From Roseibaca calidilacus (lineage in GTDB: Bacteria; Pseudomonadota; Alphaproteobacteria; Rhodobacterales; Rhodobacteraceae), in assembly GCF_001517585.1 (NCBI RefSeq), contig NZ_FBYC01000004.1:2313501-2377500 (forward strand): a DNA stretch of 64,000 bases. The letters are read 5' to 3'. The notes below the pieces were generated by a model. The model was given only the letters and a program-made list of their open reading frames with translations. It was not told the origin of the DNA and made no database searches. Made by a program: the position numbers and the translations under genes. Of this stretch, positions 9,472 through 16,312 are shown in pieces (positions within the stretch are counted from its first letter, which is position 1; the number at the start of each line of letters is the position of its first letter).

Positions 9472-10757
9472 CCCAGACCCTGATCCGCGCGCGGCTGCTG
9501 ACCTTCCACCGCGAACCGCAAACGCCCGATGACGAGGGCGCATTAACCTATATCGAGGATGGCGCGCTGCTGGTCGAGGACGGCATGATCCGCGCCATGG
9601 GCGAGGCGCGCGACGTTGCAGCCCCCGAAGCACAAATCATCGACCACCGCCCGCATCTGTTGATGCCGGGGTTCATCGACACCCATCTGCACTTTCCGCA
9701 AACGCAGGTCATTGCAAGCTGGGCGGCAGAATTGCTGGATTGGCTGAATGACTACACCTTCCCCGAGGAAACGCGCTATGCCGACCCTACGCTCTGCGCC
9801 AAAATGGCCAGCGCTTTTCTGGACCGGCTGACGGACCATGGCACCACCACGGCTGTTGCCTATGCGTCGGTGCACGCAGCCTCTGCCGAAGCACTTTTTG
9901 CCGAAGGCTTGAAGCGTGACATGCGGCTAATCACAGGCAAGGTGATGATGGACCGCAACGCGCCAGACGCTTTATGCGACACGCCGCAATCAAGCTATGA
10001 TGACAGCAAATCCTTGATCGCGCGTTGGCACGGCAAGGGGCGCTTGGGCTATGCGATTACCCCGCGCTTTGCCATCACCTCGACACCTGCGCAGATGGAA
10101 GCGGCGCAAGCGCTGGCGCAAGAGCACCCAGATTGCCACATCCAGACCCATTTGAGCGAGAACCACGCCGAGATCGCACTGTCCTGCCAGCTTTACCCGG
10201 ATGCCAAGGATTACACCGACATCTACGCCCGCTATGGGTTGCTGCGCGGCAACAGCCTGCTGGGCCATTGCATTCACCTTAGCGACCGCGAGATCGGCGC
10301 GCTGGCAGAGGCCGGTTCCAAGCCCGTCTTCTGCCCCACGTCGAACCTGTTTTTGGGGTCGGGCCTGTTCAACGATGCCAAGCTGCGCGGGGGCGGGCTG
10401 ACCAACGCCATCGCCACCGATATCGGCGGCGGCACCAGCTATTCCCTGCTGCAAACTTTGGCAGAGGGCTACAAGGTGCTGCAACTGCAAGGCCAGCGGC
10501 TGCACCCCTACCGCGCGTTTCACTGGATTACGCGGGGCAATGCCGTGGCTTTGGGGCTGACCGACCGCATCGGCACGCTGGAACCGGGCACAGAGGCCGA
10601 TTTCGTCGTGCTGAACGCCCACGCAACCCCCGCAATGGCGCAGCGCATGGAACGTGCGCGCGGGCTGGCGGATGAATTGTTCACCCTGCAAGTGATGGGC
10701 GATGACCGCGCCGTGGTGCAAACCTATGTGGCCGGGCAACAGCGCAAAGCAGCCTGA
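9468..10757 (+). CDS. guaD: Guanine deaminase
   Basis: A 429-residue amidohydrolase that hydrolyses guanine to xanthine and ammonia, feeding xanthine to the XdhAB enzyme encoded upstream. The metal-site motifs are in order: GFIDTHLHFPQ (HxH), QTHLSENHAEI, SLLGHCIHLSD and ATDIGGGTSYSLL. The Pro-Gln after HxH is typical of guanine deaminase within the TRZ/ATZ family. It is translationally coupled to xdhC (ATGA overlap at 9468), completing a guanine to urate module. No urate oxidase or allantoin genes follow, so downstream steps are encoded elsewhere or urate is exported. Confidence 0.94.
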   Translation: MTQTLIRARLLTFHREPQTPDDEGALTYIEDGALLVEDGMIRAMGEARDVAAPEAQIIDHRPHLLMPGFIDTHLHFPQTQVIASWAAELLDWLNDYTFPEETRYADPTLCAKMASAFLDRLTDHGTTTAVAYASVHAASAEALFAEGLKRDMRLITGKVMMDRNAPDALCDTPQSSYDDSKSLIARWHGKGRLGYAITPRFAITSTPAQMEAAQALAQEHPDCHIQTHLSENHAEIALSCQLYPDAKDYTDIYARYGLLRGNSLLGHCIHLSDREIGALAEAGSKPVFCPTSNLFLGSGLFNDAKLRGGGLTNAIATDIGGGTSYSLLQTLAEGYKVLQLQGQRLHPYRAFHWITRGNAVALGLTDRIGTLEPGTEADFVVLNAHATPAMAQRMERARGLADELFTLQVMGDDRAVVQTYVAGQQRKAA

Positions 10758-10869
10758 CACAGCCTTGCGCTTTTTGCTTGGTTTGGCGCGCAGAGTTGCG
10801 CAAAGTCTGGTCAGGCGCATCATGCGCTGTTTGAGTAACCAGTGCGAACACCATAATAAGGAGCGAACC

Positions 10870-11211
10870 ATGGGACGTCGCGACGAATTGATTGAACGAT
10901 ATGCCTCTGACCTGAAAGAAAAATGCGGTGTCACGCCAGATATGGACCTGTTGCGCAAGGTCACGATTGGCTGTGGGCCATCCATTTACAACCCCGATGC
11001 CAGCACCGTCGCCGGCTCGCAAGAGCATGAGTTGGAAACGGTGCGCAAGAGTTTCCTTGTCAAGAAACTGGGGCTGGCCGATGGGCCGGAACTGGACAAG
11101 GCCATAGACGCCGTGATCGAGCAATACGGCCGGTCCGAGCGCAACAAGTATCGCGCCGTGATCTACTATCTGCTGACCAAGCATTTCGGCAAGGAAGCGG
11201 TCTACGGCTGA
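10870..11211 (+). CDS. DUF2853 family small protein
   Basis: A 113-residue, mostly helical, charged protein starting MGRRDELIERYASDLKEKCG, matching the DUF2853 family common in alphaproteobacteria. No signal peptide or membrane segment. The C-terminal half (YGRSERNKYRAVIYYLLTKH) is the best-conserved looking portion. The function is unknown. ATG 10870 was chosen because AAGGAG lies 6 bases upstream; the longer open frame starts inside guaD. A 112-base gap after guaD suggests its own promoter. A strong terminator follows at 11345. Confidence 0.85.
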   Translation: MGRRDELIERYASDLKEKCGVTPDMDLLRKVTIGCGPSIYNPDASTVAGSQEHELETVRKSFLVKKLGLADGPELDKAIDAVIEQYGRSERNKYRAVIYYLLTKHFGKEAVYG

Positions 11212-11344
11212 CCCGTCATTGCCGAAACTTTTAGCTGTTATCCGGCTTGCCTTGGAGCGGTTAATCGACGATCGTGGGATATCTGGTCAGGACGACCGGG
11301 CTTACGATCCTCTCGTGACGTGAAGGGCACGCGGGTGAGATGTT

Positions 11345-11372
11345 GGGCCCCGGTCACAACCGGGGCCCCTTT
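11345..11372 (+). terminator. Intrinsic terminator after DUF2853
   Basis: A perfect 9-bp GC stem GGGCCCCGG/CCGGGGCCC with loop TCACAA, followed by CTTT. It separates the DUF2853 transcript from lon. Confidence 0.8.
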
Positions 11373-11425
11373 CCCAGAATTTGATCGCTTGGGGCGCAGT
11401 CCAGACAACGCCTAAGTCATGTCTC

Positions 11426-11455
11426 GTTTAAACCATTTTCCTTTTGTTTAAACCA
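11426..11455 (+). repeat. Direct repeat GTTTAAACCA x2 upstream of lon
   Basis: The decamer GTTTAAACCA occurs at 11426-11435 and again at 11446-11455, i.e. exactly 20 bases (about two helical turns) apart. Each copy contains the palindrome GTTTAAAC. It lies ~105-135 bases upstream of the Lon start codon, in a position suitable for a regulator-binding site. The cognate factor is unknown. Confidence 0.5.
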
Positions 11456-11559
11456 AGCCTATTACACGCCGCCACGCGGACAGCTTGAATTCGCATGACC
11501 TGTGGCCCACATTCAGACATGTTCGGCATCCGCGTGCCGACCAGACAAAGGATATATAC

Positions 11560-13965
11560 GTGACCGAATTGAGCAGCTATCCCGTCCTGCCCCTGCGCGA
11601 CATGGTGGTGTTTCCGCATATGGTCGTGCCCCTGTTCGTGGGCCGCGACAAATCCGTGCGCGCGCTCGAAACCGTGATGAATGACGACAAGCAGATCTTG
11701 CTGGCCTCTCAGGTGGACCATACGCAGGAAGACCCCGCCAGCGGCGACATATACCGCGTGGGCGTTCTGGCGAACGTGCTGCAATTGCTGAAGCTTCCTG
11801 ATGGCACCGTCAAGGTGCTGGTCGAAGGGCAGCGCCGTGTGCGCATCACCGAGTTCACGCGCGAGGACGGGTATTTCGAAGCGCTTGTGGCGGAAATGCC
11901 GGACACGGCCGGGCCTGATGATGAAATCCACGCGCTGATGCGGTCGGTGCAGAACGAATTCGAACGCTACGCCAAGATCCGCAAGAACATCCCCGACGAA
12001 GCGCTGGCGGCCATCGCCGACGCCACCGACCCCGCACGCTTGGCCGATCTGGCCGCTGGGCACTTGGGGTCGAGCGTGGACAAGAAACAGGCCATCCTTG
12101 AAATGACGGCGCTGAATGCGCGGCTGGAAGAGATTTACGCCCAGATGCAGGGGGAACTTTCTGTCCTGCAAGTGGAGCGCAAGATCAAGACCCGCGTCAA
12201 AAGCCAGATGGAGCGCACGCAGCGCGAGTATTACCTGAATGAGCAGATGAAAGCCATTCAGAAGGAATTGGGCGACGGCGAGGACGGCCAGAACGAACTG
12301 GCGGAACTGGAAGCCAAGATTGCCGCGACCAAGTTTTCCAAGGAAGCGCGTGAAAAGGCCGAAGCCGAACTGAAGAAGCTGAAGAGCATGTCGCCCATGT
12401 CCGCCGAAGCGACCGTGGTGCGCAACTATCTGGACTGGATGTTGTCCATCCCGTGGGGCGTGAAGAGCAAGGTCAAGAAAGACCTTGGCCGCGCGCAACA
12501 GGTGCTGGATGCCGACCATTACAGCCTAGACAAAGTGAAGGAACGGATCGTCGAATACCTGGCGGTTCAGTCGCGCTCTGCCAAGCTGAAAGGCCCGATC
12601 ATGTGCCTTGTCGGCCCTCCGGGTGTGGGTAAAACCAGCCTTGGGCGCTCTGTGGCCCGCGCAACAGGGCGCGAATTTATCCGCATCAGCTTGGGCGGCG
12701 TCCGTGACGAATCCGAGATTCGTGGCCATCGGCGCACCTATATCGGGTCCATGCCGGGCAAGATCATCCAAGCGCTGAAAAAGGCCAAAACGACCAACCC
12801 GCTTATCCTGCTCGATGAAATCGACAAGATGGGACAGGATTTCCGGGGCGACCCGGCAAGCGCCATGCTGGAAGTGCTGGACCCGGAACAGAACGCAACC
12901 TTTGTCGACCACTATCTGGAAGTGGAATACGACCTGTCCAATGTCATGTTCCTGACCACGGCCAATAGCTACAACATGCCGGGGCCGCTGCTGGACCGGA
13001 TGGAAGTGATCCCGCTGTCGGGCTATACCGAAGATGAGAAGCTGGAAATTGCCCGCGCGCATCTGCTGCCCAAATCGGTCAAGAACCACGGGTTGAAGCG
13101 CGGCGAATTGACGATTTCCGACAATGCGATCACGCAAACGATCCGGCTGTATACCCGCGAAGCCGGGGTGCGGAACCTTGAGCGCGAGTTGAACAAGATC
13201 GCGCGCAAGGCCGTCACCAAGATCGTGAAAAAGGAAACCGACAAGGTGATCGTGGCGCGCGACAACCTTGAAGATTTTCTGGGCGTGCCGCGTTTCCGCT
13301 TCGGCTCTGCCGAGAAAGAGGACCAGATCGGCGTTGTCACCGGCCTTGCATGGACGCAAGTAGGCGGCGAATTGTTGCAGATCGAGGGCTTGCGCCTGCC
13401 CGGCAAGGGCCGGATGAAAACCACCGGCAAGCTGGGCGATGTGATGAAGGAATCGATCGACGCGGCCAGTTCTTTCGTGCGCTCTATCGGGCCGGAAATC
13501 GGCGTTTTGCCACCGCGCTTTGACGCATGGGATATTCACGTCCACGTCCCAGAGGGGGCAACCCCCAAGGACGGGCCAAGTGCTGGCGTGGGGATGGTGA
13601 CATCCATCGTGTCGGTGCTAACGCAGATCCCTGTGCGTAAGAATGTCGCCATGACCGGCGAAGTTACGCTGCGCGGCAATGTTCTGGCCATCGGTGGCCT
13701 GAAAGAGAAGCTGCTCGCGGCCCTGCGCGGCGGCATCGACACGGTGCTGATCCCGCAGGAAAACGCCAAGGATTTGCCGGAAATCCCGGACAATGTGAAG
13801 GAAGGGCTGACCATCATTCCGGTGGGCCATGTCCGCGAAGTGCTAAAGCATGCGCTTGTCCGAACCCCGGACCCGGTGGAATGGGATGCCGAAGCCGATG
13901 AGGCCGCCCGCCTTGCGCGCATGGCCCCAAAGCCGGACGAGGCCGCAACGCGCCCGGCGCATTGA
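11560..13965 (+). CDS. lon: ATP-dependent Lon protease
   Basis: An 801-residue cytosolic AAA+ serine protease that degrades misfolded and regulatory proteins. The N-terminal LON substrate domain starts SSYPVLPLRDMVVFPHM, followed by a coiled-coil segment (~residues 180-270). The AAA+ module has Walker A GPPGVGKTSLG (residues 352-362) and Walker B LLDEIDKM. The C-terminal protease domain has the catalytic Ser-Lys dyad in PKDGPSAGVGM (Ser674) and GGLKEKLLAALRGG (Lys717). The start is GTG 11560, preceded by AAAGGA; this gives the usual ~800-residue length and begins directly at the conserved N-terminus. A strong terminator follows. Confidence 0.97.
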   Translation: MTELSSYPVLPLRDMVVFPHMVVPLFVGRDKSVRALETVMNDDKQILLASQVDHTQEDPASGDIYRVGVLANVLQLLKLPDGTVKVLVEGQRRVRITEFTREDGYFEALVAEMPDTAGPDDEIHALMRSVQNEFERYAKIRKNIPDEALAAIADATDPARLADLAAGHLGSSVDKKQAILEMTALNARLEEIYAQMQGELSVLQVERKIKTRVKSQMERTQREYYLNEQMKAIQKELGDGEDGQNELAELEAKIAATKFSKEAREKAEAELKKLKSMSPMSAEATVVRNYLDWMLSIPWGVKSKVKKDLGRAQQVLDADHYSLDKVKERIVEYLAVQSRSAKLKGPIMCLVGPPGVGKTSLGRSVARATGREFIRISLGGVRDESEIRGHRRTYIGSMPGKIIQALKKAKTTNPLILLDEIDKMGQDFRGDPASAMLEVLDPEQNATFVDHYLEVEYDLSNVMFLTTANSYNMPGPLLDRMEVIPLSGYTEDEKLEIARAHLLPKSVKNHGLKRGELTISDNAITQTIRLYTREAGVRNLERELNKIARKAVTKIVKKETDKVIVARDNLEDFLGVPRFRFGSAEKEDQIGVVTGLAWTQVGGELLQIEGLRLPGKGRMKTTGKLGDVMKESIDAASSFVRSIGPEIGVLPPRFDAWDIHVHVPEGATPKDGPSAGVGMVTSIVSVLTQIPVRKNVAMTGEVTLRGNVLAIGGLKEKLLAALRGGIDTVLIPQENAKDLPEIPDNVKEGLTIIPVGHVREVLKHALVRTPDPVEWDAEADEAARLARMAPKPDEAATRPAH

Positions 13966-13973
13966 ACAGCGAC

Positions 13974-14013
13974 CGGCCCCGTAATGCCAGCTTGGCATGG
14001 CGGGGCCGGGTTT
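13974..14013 (+). terminator. Intrinsic terminator after lon
   Basis: The outer stem CCGGCCCCG/CGGGGCCGG encloses an inner perfect hairpin ATGCCA-GCT-TGGCAT, followed by GTTT. It begins 8 bases after the lon stop. Confidence 0.85.
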
Positions 14014-14066
14014 CGCGCGAAAAGGGCTTGCGCTGCCCAGACGGCGGCGCTATCAGGCCCGTCGTG

Positions 14067-14141
14067 GGGCGATTAGCTCAGCGGTAGAGCGCTTCGTTCA
14101 CATCGAAGATGTCAGCGGTTCAAATCCGTTATCGCCCACCA
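14067..14141 (+). tRNA. tRNA-Val (anticodon CAC)
   Basis: A complete cloverleaf of 75 bases including an encoded CCA. The acceptor stem GGGCGAT pairs with ATCGCCC. The D-arm is AGCTCAGCGGTAGAGCG. The anticodon stem CTTCG/CGAAG holds the loop TTCACAT, giving anticodon CAC (reads GTG, valine). The T-arm AGCGG-TTCAAAT-CCGTT is followed by discriminator A and CCA. A T7 run follows at 14147-14153. Confidence 0.96.
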
Positions 14142-14204
14142 TTTCCTTTTTTTCCGCTATAGGCCCTGCCTTGCCCGCGCGCGTGGCGGCTGTCTTGATA
14201 TGCA

Positions 14205-14232
14205 AAAGGCCCGGTCTTGCGACCGGGCCTTT
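14205..14232 (-). terminator. Bidirectional terminator between tRNA-Val and amtB
   Basis: A perfect 12-bp stem AAAGGCCCGGTC/GACCGGGCCTTT with tetraloop TTGC. On the minus strand it is followed by TTTTGCAT and terminates glnK-amtB. On the plus strand it can also stop read-through from the tRNA. Confidence 0.88.
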
Positions 14233-14254
14233 GCGTTTTCATGAACGGGCCGGA

Positions 14255-15589
14255 TCAGCGGCTACCGAACTCAGGATATGCTTCCATACCCAGTTCCGAC
14301 GTGTCCAGACCGGTCATCTGGTCTTCGTCGCTGACGCGGATACCCATCACCATTTTCAGGATGAACCAGAAGATGCCGGAAACCACGAACATGAAGGCAC
14401 CAATCGCAACGATCCCGTAGATTTGCGCGCCAATGCTGGCATCGCTGTTCGACAACACCACGGCCAAGGTGCCCCAGATACCGGCGAACAGGTGAACCGG
14501 AATGGCACCGACCACATCGTCAATCTTCATCTTGTCCAACATCGGGACGGTGAAGACCACGATCACACCACCCACGGCACCGATCAACGTGGCCAGACCA
14601 AGGCCGGGGGCCAGCGGTTCTGCCGTGATCGATACAAGCCCAGCCAGCGCGCCGTTCAGCACCATGGTCAGGTCGACCTTCTTGTACAGAACCTGCGTCA
14701 GGATCAGCGCGGCAATTGCACCACCGGCAGCCGCCGTGTTGGTGTTGGCGAAGATGCGGCTAACATCGGCAACGTCGCTGACAGTGCCCATGGCAAGCTG
14801 CGAACCGCCGTTGAAGCCGAACCAACCCAGCCACAAGATGAACATGCCCAGCGTGGCCAGCGGCAGGTTCGACCCCGGCATGACAGTTACGCGGCCATCT
14901 TTGCCATATTTACCAGCCCGCGAACCAAGGATCAGAACACCGGCCAAGGCTGCCCAACCGCCTGCGCCGTGCACGATCGAAGAACCGGCGAAGTCCGAGA
15001 AGCCAGCTTCGGACAGGAAGCCGCCGCCCCAGCTCCAGCTTGCCTGAATCGGATAGATCAGGCCGGTCAGGATGATGACGAAAATCAGGAAGGGCCACAG
15101 CTTGATGCGTTCAGCAACGGCGCCCGAAACAATCGAAGCGGTTGCGGCACAGAACATCAGCTGGAAGATGAAGTCAGACCCGATAGATGCATAGGTCACG
15201 TCGTTCAGGTCGTCATAGGCCACGCCAACAGGTTCCAGAGACGTCGACGAGAAGCCGCCCATCCAACCCTCGATGATCCAGCCATCGCCCGGATACATCA
15301 GGTTGAAGCCGACAACGAAATAGGCAATCGACGCCAACGAGAACAGCGCCACGTTCTTGACCAACTGCATGGTTGCGTTCTTGGACCGGACCAGCCCGGT
15401 TTCCAGCATGGCAAAGCCCGCAGCCATGAAGAATACAAGAAAGCCACCCATCAGGAACAGCAGCGTGTTCATGATGAAGACCATTTCGGAATTTACGCGT
15501 TCAGCGCTCAGCGCTTCGTCCTGCGCGAGGCCGAGTGTCGGCACAAGCGCCGCCGCGGCCACAATGGGAAAGAGTTTCTTGAGTTGCAT
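14255..15589 (-). CDS. amtB: Ammonium transporter AmtB
   Basis: About 444 residues. The N-terminal signal sequence (MQLKKLFPIVAAAALVPTLG ending LAQ) is followed by the Amt/Rh channel with eleven hydrophobic segments. Family signatures visible are ETGLVRSKN, DFAGSSIVHGAGGWAALAG (containing one of the twin pore histidines) and the later HLFAGIWGTLAV (the second). AmtB conducts ammonium at low external nitrogen and is blocked by GlnK, which is encoded just upstream. ATG 15589 was preferred over ATG 15595 because AGGA then lies at a normal spacing. The gap to glnK is 34 bases, so the two are co-transcribed; the usual regulation is NtrC, but I could not identify a clear NtrC or sigma-54 site. Confidence 0.95.
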   Translation of the reverse strand: MQLKKLFPIVAAAALVPTLGLAQDEALSAERVNSEMVFIMNTLLFLMGGFLVFFMAAGFAMLETGLVRSKNATMQLVKNVALFSLASIAYFVVGFNLMYPGDGWIIEGWMGGFSSTSLEPVGVAYDDLNDVTYASIGSDFIFQLMFCAATASIVSGAVAERIKLWPFLIFVIILTGLIYPIQASWSWGGGFLSEAGFSDFAGSSIVHGAGGWAALAGVLILGSRAGKYGKDGRVTVMPGSNLPLATLGMFILWLGWFGFNGGSQLAMGTVSDVADVSRIFANTNTAAAGGAIAALILTQVLYKKVDLTMVLNGALAGLVSITAEPLAPGLGLATLIGAVGGVIVVFTVPMLDKMKIDDVVGAIPVHLFAGIWGTLAVVLSNSDASIGAQIYGIVAIGAFMFVVSGIFWFILKMVMGIRVSDEDQMTGLDTSELGMEAYPEFGSR

Positions 15590-15623
15590 CAGCATTTGTC
15601 CTTTTTGAACTGGGTCCACGAAA

Positions 15624-15962
15624 TCAAAGCGCGTCTTCGCCGGTTTCACCGGTGCGCACGCGCGTGGCTGACGCCAGATCCAGCACGAAGATCTTGCCAT
15701 CGCCGATCTTGTCGGTTTTCGCGGTTTTTTGCAGGGTTTCGACCACCTGATCGGCCATCGCGTCGCTGACGCCGATTTCCAGTTTCAGCTTTGGCACGAA
15801 ATTCACGGCATATTCCGCGCCGCGATAGATTTCGGTATGCCCGGATTGTGCGCCGAACCCCTTGATTTCGGTCACCATCATGCCGCGCACGCCGATAGAG
15901 GTCAGCGCTTCGCGAACCTCTTCCAGCTTGAACGGTTTTATCGCCGCAATGATATATTTCAC
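15624..15962 (-). CDS. glnK: Nitrogen regulatory protein PII
   Basis: 112 residues, exactly the canonical PII length when started at GTG 15962 (GGGGA ribosome-binding site upstream). The T-loop GAQSGHTEIYRGAEY contains Tyr51, the uridylylation site. The C-terminal KIFVLDLASATRVRTGETG is the PII C-signature. PII trimers sense ATP/ADP and 2-oxoglutarate and bind AmtB, glutamine-synthetase adenylyltransferase and NtrB. It lies directly upstream of amtB, which identifies it as the GlnK-type paralogue. A longer in-frame ATG at 15980 would add six residues and is not favoured. Confidence 0.95.
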   Translation of the reverse strand: MKYIIAAIKPFKLEEVREALTSIGVRGMMVTEIKGFGAQSGHTEIYRGAEYAVNFVPKLKLEIGVSDAMADQVVETLQKTAKTDKIGDGKIFVLDLASATRVRTGETGEDAL

Positions 15963-16312
15963 GGTGTCATCCCCTTTCATCCACGTTGTCGGCCAATCGC
16001 AGCCTCACCCCGTAAACAGAAAGTGAAGCGCGGATAGGCTCAACGATCGGGAGGTGTTTAAACGCCGCTATGCAGCAATATCCGAAAAAGAGTGCACAAA
16101 TTTATATCACTGCATATTTTTTGGGCATACCTTGCACGAGAACGCCCGTCCCATCGTTACAAATCGTGGTGGCAGCGACCGGAAATACAGCGAGTCGGCC
16201 TTGGCACAGTTCTGCGGTGTCGCGCCGAAGGTGGTGGAAAACAGCTTCCGCCCGTGGCAAAAGGTTAAAAATGTTTTCAAAGCCGATCCACGGCAAACAG
16301 GCATAATTACAG
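15963..16312. other. Divergent intergenic region glnK / PBP
   Basis: 350 bases with no supported gene, although a plus-strand frame is open from 16054 into the PBP region in another phase. It holds the promoters of glnK-amtB (minus) and the penicillin-binding protein (plus). Features seen: a GTTTAAAC palindrome at ~16056, an AT-rich stretch at 16085-16130, and a sequence resembling a CtrA box (TTAA, 7 bases, TTCA at 16265-16279) close to the PBP start. None matches a known consensus well enough to name. Confidence 0.4.

Larger units (their letters stand above)
11212..11559. other. Intergenic DUF2853-lon: 3' UTR/possible small RNA, then lon leader
   Basis: No protein gene. The first ~130 bases after DUF2853 end at a strong intrinsic terminator (11345-11372) and could be a long 3' untranslated region or a small RNA; complementary segments such as ACGATCGTGGGAT and TACGATCCTCTCGT are present. 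The remainder carries the lon promoter region with a 20-base-spaced direct repeat (11426-11455). An upstream in-frame ATG (11485) reads into lon, but the peptide before 11560 has no Lon similarity. Confidence 0.5.

Noticed and set aside
13997-15769. 590-codon plus-strand open frame across tRNA-Val, amtB and glnK
   Set aside because: It runs antisense to clear amtB and glnK and through the tRNA; its translation is low-complexity Arg/His/Gln, typical of a high-GC shadow frame.
16206-16226. Sigma-54-like TTGGCAC...TGC sequence upstream of the PBP gene
   Set aside because: The distance between the GG and GC elements is one base short of the -24/-12 requirement, and it points towards the PBP gene rather than glnK.
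16265-16279. CtrA-box-like TTAA-N7-TTCA before the PBP gene
   Set aside because: One mismatch in a short AT-rich motif; not distinguishable from chance by eye.
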